A DNA stretch of 64,000 nucleotides from Rhodobacteraceae bacterium HTCC2150 (GCA_000169395.1 AAXZ01000002.1:806001-870000); one strand, 5' to 3'; shown: positions 9,835-20,703, counted from the stretch's first letter. The notes: generated by a model not told the origin, from the letters alone. Translations and numbers: made by a program.

Positions 9835-9866
9835 AAAAATCCCGGCTTTTTAGTCGGGATTTTTTG
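9835..9866 (+). terminator. Rho-independent terminator of pckA
   Basis: Perfect 10-bp inverted repeat AAAAATCCCG (9835-9844) and CGGGATTTTT (9855-9864) around a 10-base loop, ending in a T run. The stem can extend by one C-G and one G-T pair. The A-rich left arm could also make it work in the other direction. Confidence 0.92.
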
Positions 9867-10041
9867 ATTCTACCGCAATTTTATTGCGATCAGGTCGATA
9901 ACAGACAAAACATATTCGTTACTTTAGTTCAATTCGTCGCATCTTTACGCATTATAATTGCGCTGCACCTGCAAACAAACTATCGATGATACGTAACTTC
10001 ACTGCTAAGATTCTCTGTATTTGCTCAAGGACCATCAGGAC

Positions 10042-11721
10042 ATGACATCAACTAATTCCACATCCGCGATCATTCCTGACCTTTTGACGCTAACGGCTGC
10101 CACTGTGCCAAACACACAAGTGCTGTTGTCCAAAGCAACTGATATTCAACGTGACAGTCTTTCTGAAAATGGCCGCATTTCGACAAGCAAGTTAGAAGAG
10201 AACCAGACAGCGGCGCACGGCCTTTCATGGCTGGCGACCTACTCCCAAGCCTTGACACAAATGCAGGCGTGGGCTGAAAAATTACAGGCTGACGGAAATT
10301 TTAACGAAACAAACCAATTGGTCCATCAAATTGCTTTTGGCGAATATCTGTCTCAAATTTCAGGCGGCATTCCGATGAGTCAGGGTGAAATCATCCGCAT
10401 TCAAGACTTGGGCCTTACCCCAGAAGATCGCGCAGAATTTGTGTCGCCTGCGGTTCAGACACTGATGGATTTAGGCAATTCCCCAACGGCCCGTGCACGG
10501 TTGGCAGTTTTGCTCGAAGAAGGCCAAGCAAACACAACCTTGGAAACAAGCGGTCTGGACGAAGAACTTGAAATGGTTCGCGAACAGTTCCGCCGCTTTG
10601 CCCAAGAAAAGGTGGAGCCCTATGCGCACGACTGGCATCTTAAGGACGAACTGATCCCGATGGAGATCATCGAGGAACTGGCCGAGATGGGTGTTTTTGG
10701 CCTAACAATCCCCGAAGAATTTGGTGGCTTCGGTCTTTCCAAGGCATCGATGGTTGTTGTTTCCGAAGAGTTATCGCGCGGCTATATCGGCGTTGGAAGT
10801 CTTGGCACCCGTTCAGAAATCGCCGCGGAATTAATCATTTGTGGCGGTACAGAGGCCCAAAAAGAAAACTGGCTGCCAAAATTAGCGAGCGGTGAAATCC
10901 TACCAACTGCCGTATTCACCGAACCAAACACTGGTTCGGATTTGGGTGCCTTGCGTACTCGTGCGGTAAAAGATGGCGATGAATATGCCGTGACAGGCAA
11001 CAAAACTTGGATTACTCATGCGGCACGAACCCATGTTATGACATTGCTTGCCCGTACGGACGCTGAAACCACCGATTACAAGGGGCTGTCTATGTTCTTG
11101 GCGGAAAAAACGCCCGGCACTGACGAAGCGCCCTTCCCTACTGAGGGAATGACTGGTGGCGAAATTGAAGTTCTGGGTTATCGCGGGATGAAAGAATACG
11201 AACTTGCCTTTGATAATTTCAAAGTAAAGACTGACAATTTGCTTGGTGGCGTTGAGGGCAAAGGTTTCAAACAACTGATGGAAACCTTTGAATCCGCACG
11301 TATCCAAACAGCAGCCCGCGCTGTTGGTGTCGCCCAAGCAACCCTAGATGTGTCATTGCAATACGCATTGGATCGCAAACAATTCGGCAAATCCTTGATA
11401 AACTTCCCGCGTGTTTCAGGGAAATTGGCTATGATGGCCGTTGAAATTGCCGTCACCCGTCAGTTGACCTATTTTTCTGCGAACGAAAAAGACGCAGGAC
11501 GTCGTTGCGACGTAGAAGCAGGCATGGCCAAACTTCTTGGTGCGCGGGTTGCATGGGCAGCGGCCGACAACGGATTACAAATCCATGGCGGCAATGGTTT
11601 TGCGCTGGAATACAAAATCAGCCGAATTTTGTGTGATGCACGCATCTTGAACATTTTTGAAGGTGCCGCAGAAATTCAAGCCCAAGTAATTGCCCGAAGA
11701 TTGCTAAGTAAAGCCAACTAA
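10042..11721 (+). CDS. mcd: (2S)-methylsuccinyl-CoA dehydrogenase (acyl-CoA dehydrogenase with N-terminal extension)
   Basis: 559 aa FAD enzyme. About 170 N-terminal residues precede the ordinary acyl-CoA dehydrogenase core, a layout I associate with Mcd of the ethylmalonyl-CoA pathway; the segments AAHGLSWLATY and FGEYLSQISGGIPMSQGE in this extension are of that type. The core shows ITGNKTWITHA-like (VTGNKTWITHAAR), the FAD-binding FTEPNTGSDLG and the C-terminal QIHGGNGFALEY. It would oxidise (2S)-methylsuccinyl-CoA to mesaconyl-CoA during C2 assimilation. The ATG at 10042 is chosen over TTG at 10021. The assignment to Mcd rather than another long dehydrogenase is from family recall. Confidence 0.85.
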   Translation: MTSTNSTSAIIPDLLTLTAATVPNTQVLLSKATDIQRDSLSENGRISTSKLEENQTAAHGLSWLATYSQALTQMQAWAEKLQADGNFNETNQLVHQIAFGEYLSQISGGIPMSQGEIIRIQDLGLTPEDRAEFVSPAVQTLMDLGNSPTARARLAVLLEEGQANTTLETSGLDEELEMVREQFRRFAQEKVEPYAHDWHLKDELIPMEIIEELAEMGVFGLTIPEEFGGFGLSKASMVVVSEELSRGYIGVGSLGTRSEIAAELIICGGTEAQKENWLPKLASGEILPTAVFTEPNTGSDLGALRTRAVKDGDEYAVTGNKTWITHAARTHVMTLLARTDAETTDYKGLSMFLAEKTPGTDEAPFPTEGMTGGEIEVLGYRGMKEYELAFDNFKVKTDNLLGGVEGKGFKQLMETFESARIQTAARAVGVAQATLDVSLQYALDRKQFGKSLINFPRVSGKLAMMAVEIAVTRQLTYFSANEKDAGRRCDVEAGMAKLLGARVAWAAADNGLQIHGGNGFALEYKISRILCDARILNIFEGAAEIQAQVIARRLLSKAN

Positions 11722-11780
11722 CCCTTTGAAGTTTGCATTTGCATGACTAAGTTATGCGAAGCTTATCAAAGGACGGCAAC

Positions 11781-12812
11781 ATGTCAGAACAAACAGTATT
11801 GTTAACCGGCGCCACCGGTTACATCGCGAAACATATTGCCGTGCAATTGTTAAACGCTGATTTCAAAGTGCGCGCCACACTGCGCAATCTGGATCGTGCG
11901 GACGAAATTACCGCTGCAATCACGCCTCATGTTGACGAAGCAGAGAACCTTGCCGATCGCATCAGTTTTGTGGCGTTGGATTTAGGATCTGACGACGGCT
12001 GGGATGCAGCCATGAACGGCGTCGATATTTTAATGCACACAGCATCGCCCTTTCCCATGGCGCAGCCAAAAGACGCAAATGATACCATTCGACCCGCTGT
12101 TGATGGCGCTTTGCGAGCCCTCACAGCGGCCCATGCCAACGGTATCAAGCGCGTTGTCATGACCTCCTCTTGCGTAGCAATCATGGAAAAAGATTTGGCC
12201 AAGGGGCAAACACAATATACCGAAGAAGATTGGTCAGATCTAACACGCACAGCGATGACGCCTTATTCAAAATCAAAAACTTTAGCTGAAAAGGCTGCGT
12301 GGGATTTCGTTTCAAACCAAGCACCTGAAATGGAACTGACAGTGATAAACCCCAGTCTTGTAATAGGCGCGCCGCTAGATACGCATTTTGGCACCTCTGT
12401 TGCACTGGTTACCCGTATTCTATCAGGCGCTGATCCAATGATGCCAAAATACGGTGTCCCCATGGTTGATGTTCAAGATGTCGCCCAAATGCATGTCGCG
12501 GCCCTTACGAAACCTCAATCCATCGGCAAGCGTTTCGTGGCGAACGCCGAAAGCATGTGGTTCATTGATATCGCAAAAACGCTAAAGGCGGCCTATCCTG
12601 ATCGCAAGATATCCACCCGTCTGGCGCCAAATTTCATGCTGCGGTTGCTTGCAGTATTTGACAAATCGATACGATCAATATTGCCCTCACTCGGTCAAAA
12701 ACCTGATGTTTCAAACAAACAAGCGCGTGAAATTTTGGATATTGAATTCATACCTCCGCAACAATCGTTACGTGAAACGGCTGCATTCCTGATCAAGCAT
12801 GACGCCGCATGA
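11781..12812 (+). CDS. NAD(P)-dependent SDR reductase/epimerase (dihydroflavonol reductase-like)
   Basis: 343 aa extended short-chain dehydrogenase: Rossmann motif LLTGATGYIAKHIA at the N-terminus, TSSCVAIM, and the catalytic YSKSKTLAEKAAW (Tyr and Lys). It resembles aldehyde or dihydroflavonol-4-reductase-like enzymes; the substrate is unknown. The ATG at 11781 follows AAAGGACGG and is preferred to the frame opening at 11754. Its stop overlaps the start of the lipoprotein gene (ATGA), so the two are probably co-translated. Confidence 0.85.
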   Translation: MSEQTVLLTGATGYIAKHIAVQLLNADFKVRATLRNLDRADEITAAITPHVDEAENLADRISFVALDLGSDDGWDAAMNGVDILMHTASPFPMAQPKDANDTIRPAVDGALRALTAAHANGIKRVVMTSSCVAIMEKDLAKGQTQYTEEDWSDLTRTAMTPYSKSKTLAEKAAWDFVSNQAPEMELTVINPSLVIGAPLDTHFGTSVALVTRILSGADPMMPKYGVPMVDVQDVAQMHVAALTKPQSIGKRFVANAESMWFIDIAKTLKAAYPDRKISTRLAPNFMLRLLAVFDKSIRSILPSLGQKPDVSNKQAREILDIEFIPPQQSLRETAAFLIKHDAA

Positions 12813-13198
12813 TTAGAATTGTCATCTTTTTGCTCGCCCTGTCAGCCTGTCAGGCGGATGAGTCTATCTCAGGGTTTGTTGAGCCTGAAGCCGACTGGAA
12901 ATTGATCAGCATTGCGGGCGAAAACTTCAACGCGAATGGCACCATTTCGTTCCCAGAAAAAGGGTGCGTTATCGGTCGCGCACCTTGCAACCAATTTCAG
13001 GCGGAACAATCAGCGCCTTATCCTTGGTTTGAGTTAGGGCCAATAATGTCCACAAAGCGCGCCTGTCCTGATCTTGCTGCGGAGAATTTGATGCTGCAAT
13101 CCTTGGCAAAAATGACGATTTCAGAGGTGTCTGGGGATGCTCTAATTCTGTCTAATGACGCCGGTTTAGAAATGCTATTTCAACGTACGCGTCCGTAG
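12809..13198 (+). CDS. META-domain (HslJ-like) lipoprotein
   Basis: 129 aa. A short hydrophobic signal ends in the lipobox LSAC (about residues 11-14), so an outer-envelope lipoprotein is predicted. The body has the META/HslJ pattern with [19 protein letters not shown] and STKRACPD. Function is unknown; HslJ in E. coli is linked to novobiocin resistance. It overlaps the SDR gene by 4 bases and its 3' end overlaps the convergent recO by 24 bases. Confidence 0.75.
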   Translation: MIRIVIFLLALSACQADESISGFVEPEADWKLISIAGENFNANGTISFPEKGCVIGRAPCNQFQAEQSAPYPWFELGPIMSTKRACPDLAAENLMLQSLAKMTISEVSGDALILSNDAGLEMLFQRTRP

Positions 13199-13912
13199 CC
13201 GCCCCAAACGATCAATCATACGCGCCCGCGCTTCGGGCAATGGACGATTACCCAGTTCGGGAGCCAGATGGTTTTCCAAAAAATGCCCTGTCGTGCGTAA
13301 CCCTTCAATCAATTCCGTAACACCCACGGACGCATCCGATATCAAACAAGGTGTAAGTGGCAACAAGCGATCTGCCCATTCCCCCGCCCCACTTTTACTA
13401 ACTGCGCGACCAGATTTGGGGGAAACATACGCCAGATCACCCTGCGTGCCAGTGACCGCGCATTCGCTAAGATCAAGTCCAAAACCCAAATCATCCAACA
13501 ACAACATTTCCCAATGTAGATAATCAAGTGGCCAGTCTGATGTCTCAGAAATTGAATCTAACAAAGCGATAGAAGTTTCGTAGAGCCTTGGATGGCTTTC
13601 GCGTTCCGGTAACGTAAATTGCAACAAAGCACAGACGGCATTTAGACCCGCTAACGCCAGCGGATTGCTCATAACATGCGCGCGACTTTGGATGGGTTCG
13701 ATTGTGAAAGTTCCAAGATGCTCGTTCAGTCGTGCTCGCCACGATACATCAACCTGCCCACCCGGTTGCAAGAACGGTGCAATTTTACGGCTGGTTGCAC
13801 CCCGTACAACGCCTGCGTGGCGACCCTGATTTTTAGTAAACACTTCTACGATGGCCGAGGTTTCACCATGGTGCCGGACAGAAATTATCGCGCCTTGATC
13901 CCGCCACTCCAT
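13175..13912 (-). CDS. recO: DNA repair protein RecO
   Basis: 245 aa protein of recombinational repair: N-terminal OB fold beginning [20 protein letters not shown], then the helical RecO C domain. With RecF/RecR it loads RecA on gapped DNA. It is the last gene of the long minus-strand block that contains rnc and era, a widely conserved order. The 3' end overlaps the convergent lipoprotein gene. Confidence 0.94.
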   Translation of the reverse strand: MEWRDQGAIISVRHHGETSAIVEVFTKNQGRHAGVVRGATSRKIAPFLQPGGQVDVSWRARLNEHLGTFTIEPIQSRAHVMSNPLALAGLNAVCALLQFTLPERESHPRLYETSIALLDSISETSDWPLDYLHWEMLLLDDLGFGLDLSECAVTGTQGDLAYVSPKSGRAVSKSGAGEWADRLLPLTPCLISDASVGVTELIEGLRTTGHFLENHLAPELGNRPLPEARARMIDRLGRLRTRTLK

Positions 13913-13920
13913 CTTTTTAC

Positions 13921-14253
13921 CTATTCATCCAATCCGGGTTCATCAAGCAAATGTCGCCCCTGCCGATCTTCAACTTCGATCACCCAAAGATCGTCATCAA
14001 AAGATTGTTGGATTGCAACGGATTGGTCAACATCCGCCTCGAGGCCTTCGGCCAAAATCGACCATTTGCGTCGATCTTCGGTAAAATCAAATTGCCGCTG
14101 AAAGAGCGTGGCTTGCCCATCAAGTTTGTTTAGCTTGACCAAAACAGCACCCGCCGTGGCATCACCTCGTGCGGTTACAAAGGCAGGTATGTCAGAAAGC
14201 CGAAGACGCGTCAGATAGGCCTTTACCCAGAAATCTGAGGTCAGCCGCGCCAT
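13921..14253 (-). CDS. DUF1491 family protein
   Basis: 110 aa soluble protein with the DUF1491 pattern [14 protein letters not shown] at the N-terminus and [21 protein letters not shown] at the end. Function is unknown. The start is ATG 14253, only 5 bases after the era stop; the longer frame to 14319 would run back into era. It is located between era and recO, where this family is often found in Rhodobacterales. Confidence 0.8.
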   Translation of the reverse strand: MARLTSDFWVKAYLTRLRLSDIPAFVTARGDATAGAVLVKLNKLDGQATLFQRQFDFTEDRRKWSILAEGLEADVDQSVAIQQSFDDDLWVIEVEDRQGRHLLDEPGLDE

Positions 14254-14258
14254 TCCAA

Positions 14259-15167
14259 TTACGCCCCGTCTTTGAAATTCAGACCCATTTCGGAATAACG
14301 CTCTGAATCGTCCAGCCAATTCGGGCGTACTTTAATTTTCAAAAACAAGTGCACGGGGCGATCCAAGAATTCTGTAATCTCTTCGCGGGCCGCCTTGGAA
14401 ACAGCTTTGATGGTTTCCCCGCCTTTACCCAAAACGATTCCTTTGTGGCCATCTCGCACTACGTAAATCATTTGCTCAATGCGCACAGAACCGTCTTTTT
14501 TCTCTTCCCAACTCTCGGTTTCCACCGTCATTTGGTAAGGGAGTTCTTGATGCAAACGCAGTGTCAGTTTTTCGCGTGTCATTTCTGCGGCAATCATTCG
14601 TGTTGGCAAATCTGCAATTTGGTCTTCTGGGTATAACCACGGACCATTTGGTAATTCACCTGCAAGCCAAACACGCAAATCATCAACACCATGACCGCGT
14701 TCAGCTGAAATCAAAAATGTCTGCTCAAACGGAAATGTCTCGTTTAATTTCTCTGTCAAAGCCAAAAGTTTTGATGCCTGAACTTTGTCGATTTTGTTAA
14801 TGGCCAAAGCAACGCGACGCCCATCGGCCCGTTCACCAAGGCCTGCCAAAATCGCTTCAACACCTTCGGTAATTCCACGATGCGCTTCAACCAACAGCAC
14901 AACCAGATCCGCATCAGCCGCACCCGACCAAGCCGCCGCAACCATCGCACGGTCCAATCGGCGACGCGGGCGGAACAAACCCGGCGTATCTACGAAAACA
15001 ATCTGACTATCACCCTCAATTGAAATGCCACGTATGCGGGCACGGGTGGTTTGTACTTTGTGGGTTACAATCGAAACTTTCGCCCCAACCATCCGATTTA
15101 GTAATGTAGATTTGCCTGCATTGGGTTCGCCAATAAGGGCCACAAATCCAGCACGAGTATCAGTCAT
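14259..15167 (-). CDS. era: GTPase Era
   Basis: 302 aa. G1 [10 protein letters not shown]3 VDTPGLF, G4 NKIDK, and a C-terminal KH domain with [13 protein letters not shown]. It binds the 3' end of 16S rRNA during 30S assembly. The ATG at 15167 was chosen because the upstream part of the open frame is antisense-like sequence inside rnc; this start overlaps the rnc stop by 8 bases, the usual coupling of rnc and era. Confidence 0.96.
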   Translation of the reverse strand: MTDTRAGFVALIGEPNAGKSTLLNRMVGAKVSIVTHKVQTTRARIRGISIEGDSQIVFVDTPGLFRPRRRLDRAMVAAAWSGAADADLVVLLVEAHRGITEGVEAILAGLGERADGRRVALAINKIDKVQASKLLALTEKLNETFPFEQTFLISAERGHGVDDLRVWLAGELPNGPWLYPEDQIADLPTRMIAAEMTREKLTLRLHQELPYQMTVETESWEEKKDGSVRIEQMIYVVRDGHKGIVLGKGGETIKAVSKAAREEITEFLDRPVHLFLKIKVRPNWLDDSERYSEMGLNFKDGA

Positions 15168-15846
15168 TTTGATCAACCTTTGAAAGCAACGCACGGGCGG
15201 CGGCTTGTTCTGCTTGGCGCTTTGAGGGCGCTTTGGCTTCTGCTTGTTGGCCCGAATCCAGAATGGCGGCGATTGTAAACATCGGGGCATGGTCTGCGCC
15301 TTCACGACGCAGCAGCTTATAAACAGGGGGTGGCATTTTGCGGGCCTGCGCCCATTCTTGTAAAGACGATTTCGGATCGCGGGCATCTTCGTCCACGGCA
15401 TTGATCCGTTCGCCCCAAGAACGCAAAATAAAATCACGCGCGGCTTCAAATCCAGCATCCAAATAGACCGCGGCAATCACCGCTTCCATCGCATCACCAA
15501 GCAACGCCAATTTGCGGCGCCCACCCGAAATCATTTCAGAGCGGCCAAGTTTTAGCACGGCCCCTAAATCGATCTCACGGGCCACATCTGCACATGTTTC
15601 TTTTCTAACCAGTGCATTGAAACGCGGCGCAAGTGTGCCTTCGTTGGCGGACGTGTCTGCATTAAGCAAAGCCTCTGCCATCACAAGGCCAAGGATGCGA
15701 TCACCCAGAAATTCCAAACGCTGATTGTCAGACCGATTGGCCGAGGAAATAGAAGCGTGTGTAACCGCCTCGACCAGCAATTCTGGCTTTGAGAACTCGT
15801 GGCCTATCCGCGCGGAAAACGCGACAAGATCTGCCGCTACCTTCAA
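15160..15846 (-). CDS. rnc: Ribonuclease III
   Basis: 228 aa double-strand-specific RNase: signature [14 protein letters not shown] near residue 42 holds the catalytic acidic residues, with a C-terminal dsRNA-binding domain ([14 protein letters not shown] onwards). It processes rRNA precursors. The start is TTG at 15846, overlapping the lepB TGA (TTGA). Confidence 0.96.
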   Translation of the reverse strand: MKVAADLVAFSARIGHEFSKPELLVEAVTHASISSANRSDNQRLEFLGDRILGLVMAEALLNADTSANEGTLAPRFNALVRKETCADVAREIDLGAVLKLGRSEMISGGRRKLALLGDAMEAVIAAVYLDAGFEAARDFILRSWGERINAVDEDARDPKSSLQEWAQARKMPPPVYKLLRREGADHAPMFTIAAILDSGQQAEAKAPSKRQAEQAAARALLSKVDQND

Positions 15847-16625
15847 CGGATTGCCTTAAAGAAACGATCAGATCGCCATGTCCAGAAAAACAGCAGGGAA
15901 CGCCCAGCCGAAGAGAACACAACGCGTTCAGCGCGACCAATAATGTTTTCACGATCGAGGAAACCAACCCCACGCGCATTCACAGGAACACGGCTGTCGG
16001 TGGAGTTATCGCGGTTATCGCCAGAAAAGAAATACTTGCCGGCCGGAACGGTATAAATGCCAGTGTTATCAAGCGGGCCATTGTTAAAGCTAAGAACAGC
16101 GTGTTCAACACCATTTGGCAATGTTTCGATGAACCGGTCTTTGGCGCAATCGCCACCTTCACCAACCGTGCCTATGCAACGCGGATACCCACCCTGACCA
16201 CCTTGACGTTCGTATGTCTCAATGAATTGTCCATCAGGCGTCTGCTTTGCTTCAACGCCGTTGATGAACAGAACACCATTCGTGAATTGAACTTTATCAC
16301 CTGGCAAACCGATCAAACGCTTGATGTAATCTTGACCCGATGTTGGGTGGCGGAAAACAACGACATCGCCCAATTCTGGTTCACTGCCAAAGATACGGCC
16401 CGAGATGGGGCAAATCGCGTAAGGGCATGAGTATTTTGAATAGCCATAGACCATTTTATTGACGAACAAAAAATCACCAATCAACAGCGTAGATTTCATC
16501 GACCCTGAAGGGATATAAAAAGGCTGAAATAACAGGGTGCGGAACATGCCCGCAATCAACAAGGCCCAGAAAACAGTTTTCACTGTTTCAACCACAAACC
16601 CGTCTTCGTTCTTTTTCTCAGCCAT
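15843..16625 (-). CDS. lepB: Signal peptidase I
   Basis: 260 aa membrane protease. One N-terminal membrane segment, the catalytic serine in [11 protein letters not shown] and the general-base lysine in [11 protein letters not shown], then [11 protein letters not shown]. It cleaves Sec/Tat signal peptides on the outer face of the inner membrane. It has about 90 bases between it and acpS upstream. Confidence 0.96.
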   Translation of the reverse strand: MAEKKNEDGFVVETVKTVFWALLIAGMFRTLLFQPFYIPSGSMKSTLLIGDFLFVNKMVYGYSKYSCPYAICPISGRIFGSEPELGDVVVFRHPTSGQDYIKRLIGLPGDKVQFTNGVLFINGVEAKQTPDGQFIETYERQGGQGGYPRCIGTVGEGGDCAKDRFIETLPNGVEHAVLSFNNGPLDNTGIYTVPAGKYFFSGDNRDNSTDSRVPVNARGVGFLDRENIIGRAERVVFSSAGRSLLFFWTWRSDRFFKAIR

Positions 16626-16718
16626 GTCTTATTGCCCTTTTTCGTCTAATTGCTACATGGTTGCCCACGCGCGAACTGTCAAGCAAAAGCCCACTTTTGC
16701 GATATGCCAATACAGCCG

Positions 16719-17123
16719 TTAATTGTTTTCCGGCAGTGCCTCGATTAATACAAATGCCTGTGCCCATGGGTGATCATCCGTCAATGTCACGTGAATTTTT
16801 GCGGTATGACCTGCGGGTGTCATTGACGCTAATCGATCCGCGGCCCAACCAGTTAATGCCATGGTCGGTTGACCGGATCGCATGTTAGAAACGGCCATGT
16901 CTTTCCATGAAATACCCATGCTTAATCCAGTACCCAATGCCTTGGAACATGCTTCTTTTGCGGCCCACCGTTTTGCATAGGTACCTGCAACATCCTTGCG
17001 TCGTTCTGCACGACGTTGTTCAGTTTCCGTGAATACGCGGTTTCGAAACCGATCACCGAAACGATCCAAAACACCTTGGATGCGTTCAATATTTGCTAGA
17101 TCCGTGCCGATGCCAAGTATCAA
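16719..17123 (-). CDS. acpS: Holo-[acyl-carrier-protein] synthase
   Basis: 134 aa: [12 protein letters not shown] with the Mg-binding Asp, and the second motif [16 protein letters not shown]. It transfers 4'-phosphopantetheine from CoA to apo-ACP. The start is TTG at 17123, overlapping the pdxJ TGA by 4 bases. Confidence 0.95.
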   Translation of the reverse strand: MILGIGTDLANIERIQGVLDRFGDRFRNRVFTETEQRRAERRKDVAGTYAKRWAAKEACSKALGTGLSMGISWKDMAVSNMRSGQPTMALTGWAADRLASMTPAGHTAKIHVTLTDDHPWAQAFVLIEALPENN

Positions 17124-17878
17124 GCGCGGGCCTCATCCATCAAACGGCGCATTTCCTTAATAGCTGGACTTAGGCCACGGAAAATAGATTCCGCAATCAA
17201 AAAATGCCCAATGTTCAGTTCAGCCACCTCAGGCAATGCAGCAATTGGTGCGACGGTTTCATAGGTCAAGCCATGCCCCGCGTGCACCTCTAGCCCTAGA
17301 GAATGTGCAAGTGCGGACATTTCTGCCAAACGCGCCAATTCTTCGTCGCGCGCAGCTATCCGGCCCTCATAGTGAAAATCGCAATAGGCACCGGTATGGA
17401 GTTCAACAACAGCAGCCCCAATGCGTGCCGATGCACGAACTTGTTGTTCGTCAGCACCAATAAACATCGAAACCCGACATCCGGCATCACGAAGAGGTGC
17501 GATAAAAGACGCCAAACGATTGTCGTCACCCGCCACCTCAAGCCCGCCTTCAGTGGTACGCTCTTCGCGTTTTTCCGGCACAATACAAACAGCATGAGGG
17601 CAATGACGAAGTGCAATCTTTTGCATTTCAACTGTTGCAGCCATTTCAAAATTCAAAGGCGTGCGTAAACCAGCCATCAAGGCATCGATGTCTGCATCCG
17701 CTATATGACGGCGATCTTCGCGCAGATGGGCTGTGATACCGTCGGCACCTGCCTCTTCTGCGATCTTGGCGGCGACCATTGGGTCGGGATAGGCACTGCC
17801 ACGCGCGTTTCTGATGGTGGCGACGTGGTCAATGTTTACACCCAGACGTTGGCGCGTAATTTCGATGTTTTCAGACAT
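17120..17878 (-). CDS. pdxJ: Pyridoxine 5'-phosphate synthase
   Basis: 252 aa TIM-barrel enzyme that condenses 1-deoxy-D-xylulose-5-phosphate with aminoacetone phosphate: [16 protein letters not shown] near the N-terminus, then [12 protein letters not shown] and a C-terminal [13 protein letters not shown]. It is the last step in DXP-dependent vitamin B6 synthesis. pdxJ-acpS is a common pair. Confidence 0.96.
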   Translation of the reverse strand: MSENIEITRQRLGVNIDHVATIRNARGSAYPDPMVAAKIAEEAGADGITAHLREDRRHIADADIDALMAGLRTPLNFEMAATVEMQKIALRHCPHAVCIVPEKREERTTEGGLEVAGDDNRLASFIAPLRDAGCRVSMFIGADEQQVRASARIGAAVVELHTGAYCDFHYEGRIAARDEELARLAEMSALAHSLGLEVHAGHGLTYETVAPIAALPEVAELNIGHFLIAESIFRGLSPAIKEMRRLMDEARA

Positions 17879-17911
17879 AGAGTTTCCTTTAGCCGCGATA
17901 TACGACCCACG

Positions 17912-18562
17912 TTACAGCTTATTGTTATCGTCGTCAGCCATGTTTTCCGCTTGTGTATGCATTGCCTCAAAGCGCTTTTGTGTCTTTTTGCGTCGCCGTT
18001 TTTGATAGGCTGAAATAATCGGGTAACTAACGAAATAGGCACAAAATCCCGCGAAAATTCCTGGTAAAATTCCACCAATCAAATAGGGCCAAAACACACG
18101 ATCGTAAAAGCGCCATACCTTGCCCCAACGGGCGACATCATCGGTGAACATAGCCATAATATTTCGCGGAATTTCTGCGGTAGCAGCACCAAGTGCCGAA
18201 AATATCTCACTTATTGGAATGTCGTGGGGCGTGCCCAATATAACGTTCCCAACATAAAGGCAGGTTGCCGCAATAAAGGGAAATGTAATTGGATTGCCAA
18301 AGAACGTCGCTAAAAGCGAGGCAACAATGTTACCGCGAATGAGGATCGAAATGAAAATTGCCGTAAAAAAGTGCAACCCAAACAAAGGCGTAAAACAGAC
18401 AGCAACACCAACAGCAACACCACGTGCAATTTTCTTGGGATTATCAGGAAGTCTATGTAAACGATGTGCAATGTAAGATGCGGCGCGTCGCCATCCACCC
18501 TTGGGCCAAAAAAATCTGCCTATCGTTTGCAGCCAAGTTAAAGGATTTCTTCTCTTAAACAA
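17912..18562 (-). CDS. DUF2062 domain-containing membrane protein
   Basis: 216 aa with the DUF2062 core: an amphipathic N-terminus, then GVAVGVAVCFTPLFGLHF and NPITFPFIAA, two to three membrane segments and a charged C-terminal tail. Function unknown. The start appears to be TTG at 18562. It lies between rsh and pdxJ, 20 bases from rsh, so is likely co-transcribed. Confidence 0.85.
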   Translation of the reverse strand: MFKRRNPLTWLQTIGRFFWPKGGWRRAASYIAHRLHRLPDNPKKIARGVAVGVAVCFTPLFGLHFFTAIFISILIRGNIVASLLATFFGNPITFPFIAATCLYVGNVILGTPHDIPISEIFSALGAATAEIPRNIMAMFTDDVARWGKVWRFYDRVFWPYLIGGILPGIFAGFCAYFVSYPIISAYQKRRRKKTQKRFEAMHTQAENMADDDNNKL

Positions 18563-18582
18563 TCTTTACTCTTTCGATGCGC

Positions 18583-20703
18583 TCATGGGCGCCGTTCTAA
18601 ATCCCGATATCTGGCGATTGTCGCCACATCTGTGTCTGCTTCTATTGCTGTCATAACAGAATGCAAATGCTCTGCATCACGTAATTCAAGGTCAATCAAT
18701 AAACGGAAGTAATCAGGCTTTTTGTCAATAAAATGGAGATCACTAATATTTGCTTTTTGCTCGCCAATTAGTGAACAAATGCGCCCAAGCACACCCGCAT
18801 CATTGCTGATTGTTAAATCCAACGTCACTCTATGAACTGCTGCGTGCAAACCATCGTGCCATTGCAAATCAACCCAGCGATCCGTTTGATTTTCAAATTC
18901 CACCATTGCATCGCAATCGATGGAATGCACGATCACACCGCGCCCACGATAAGTAATACCAACGATGCGTTCACCTGGGATCGGTTGACAACAATCGGCG
19001 CATTTGAAGCTTTGCCCAGCAGACAAGCCAACAATTGCACGGTTGCTAGCCACGCCATCAGGTGCGTTTGAAATAAGTTCAGGATAAACTGCGTGAACCA
19101 CGGTCGTCGATGTTATTTCTGCGCTGCCTAACTGGGCCAACAGCTCTTCGGCGTCTTGGATACCCAGTTTTTTAGCAGATGTCGTCAACGCCCGCGGCGT
19201 GGCCTTTTTGCCAACATGTTCAAACCCCACGCGGGCCAGTTCGTTGCCTAGTTTGATAAACCGCTCGCGGTCCTCAAATTTTAACGCACGACGGATTGCC
19301 GATTTCGCGCGGCCTGTGACAACGATATCAATCCAACTGGCTTGTGGGCTTTGGCCTTCGGCGGTGATGATTTCAATCGATTGGCCATTTTTCAATCGCG
19401 TCCAAAGAGGCACACGCATGCCGTCAGCCTTCGCACCGACGCAACTTTCACCAATGCGGGTGTGGATCGCATAGGCAAAATCAAGCGGAGTGGCCCCACG
19501 AGGTAGCTTGATTACTTCGCCTTTCGGCGTGAAACAAAAAACCTGATCGGCGTACATTTCCATTTTGACGTGTTCCAAGAACTCGTCATGATCGTCACCT
19601 GTTTCAAAGCGTTCTGTAAGACTGCTGATCCATTTCGCTGGGTCCACAGCAAATGGGTTTTCTGCACGACGACCATCTCGATAGGCCCAATGTGCAGCGA
19701 CACCTGATTCCGCAACTTCATGCATTTGTCGTGTGCGGATTTGAACCTCGACACGTTTTCCATCAGGTCCCAATACTGTCGTGTGAATCGAACGATACCC
19801 ATTGGTTTTTGGTTGGCTGATATAATCTTTAAAACGCCCAGGAACCGATCGCCAGCGTCGATGGATCAGGCCCAATATCCTATAACATTCATCATCTGAA
19901 TCTGTGATAACTCGGAATCCATAAATGTCAGAAAGACGGGAAAAACCAATCTTCTTTTCCTCCATCTTGCGCCAAATGGAATAAGGTTTTTTCGCGCGAC
20001 CCAAAACTTCGGCTGAAATGTCGTGTTTTGCCAATTCAGAAAGGATCTCATCCTGAATTTGCCCGATGATACTGCCAGTTTCGCGCTCAAGCGTAATGAA
20101 CCGACGAATAATTGAATTGCGGCCCTCAGGATTCAGCACTTTAAAGGCAAGGTCTTCCAACTCTTCGCGCATCCATTGCATACCCATCCGACCAGCAAGT
20201 GGGGCGAAAATATCCATGGTTTCGCGGGATTTCTGAATTTGTTTTTCCGGTTTCATCGCTCGGATCGTGCGCATGTTATGCAGCCTATCCGAAAGCTTAA
20301 CCAAGATAACACGCATATCGCGTGACATTGCCATAAACAGTTTTCGGAAATTCTCAGACTGTTTGGTCTCGTTGGAGTTTAATTCAAGATTGGTCAACTT
20401 GGTCACGCCATTGACCATGTCTGCCACTTCTTGACTAAACTGCTTGGCAACTTCGGTGTAGGTTGCGCCCGTGTCCTCGATCGTATCGTGCAACAATGCG
20501 GTGATAATCGTTGCGTCATCCAACATCATTTCAGTGGCAATCGCTGCCACTTCGACAGGATGTGTGAAATAAGGCTCACCTGAACGGCGATACTGTCCCT
20601 CGTGTGCTTGCTGCCCATAGGCATAAGCTCGACGGATCAAATCTTCGTTGGTTTTAGGATTATAAGCGCGGACCAGCTTAAGAAGTTCTTCAACTTTTAT
20701 CAT
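18583..20703 (-). CDS. rsh: Bifunctional (p)ppGpp synthetase/hydrolase (Rel/SpoT homologue)
   Basis: 706 aa RSH enzyme. The HD hydrolase domain has YFTHPVEVA and LLHDTIEDT intact; the synthetase domain has RFKDYISQPKTNGYRSIHT; TGS (FCFTPKGEVIKLPRGATPLDFAYAIHT region) and C-terminal ACT domains follow. As the single long RSH of alphaproteobacteria it both makes and degrades the stringent-response alarmone. It is transcribed 25 bases downstream of rpoZ, a conserved linkage. Confidence 0.96.
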   Translation of the reverse strand: MIKVEELLKLVRAYNPKTNEDLIRRAYAYGQQAHEGQYRRSGEPYFTHPVEVAAIATEMMLDDATIITALLHDTIEDTGATYTEVAKQFSQEVADMVNGVTKLTNLELNSNETKQSENFRKLFMAMSRDMRVILVKLSDRLHNMRTIRAMKPEKQIQKSRETMDIFAPLAGRMGMQWMREELEDLAFKVLNPEGRNSIIRRFITLERETGSIIGQIQDEILSELAKHDISAEVLGRAKKPYSIWRKMEEKKIGFSRLSDIYGFRVITDSDDECYRILGLIHRRWRSVPGRFKDYISQPKTNGYRSIHTTVLGPDGKRVEVQIRTRQMHEVAESGVAAHWAYRDGRRAENPFAVDPAKWISSLTERFETGDDHDEFLEHVKMEMYADQVFCFTPKGEVIKLPRGATPLDFAYAIHTRIGESCVGAKADGMRVPLWTRLKNGQSIEIITAEGQSPQASWIDIVVTGRAKSAIRRALKFEDRERFIKLGNELARVGFEHVGKKATPRALTTSAKKLGIQDAEELLAQLGSAEITSTTVVHAVYPELISNAPDGVASNRAIVGLSAGQSFKCADCCQPIPGERIVGITYRGRGVIVHSIDCDAMVEFENQTDRWVDLQWHDGLHAAVHRVTLDLTISNDAGVLGRICSLIGEQKANISDLHFIDKKPDYFRLLIDLELRDAEHLHSVMTAIEADTDVATIARYRDLERRP

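Noticed and set aside
14254-14319. Longer N-terminus for the DUF1491 protein
   Set aside because: It would overlap era by about 60 bases and adds residues unlike the family; ATG 14253 fits.
18583-20703. rsh as a synthetase-only RelA
   Set aside because: The HD-domain histidine and aspartate motifs are intact, so hydrolase activity is expected as well.
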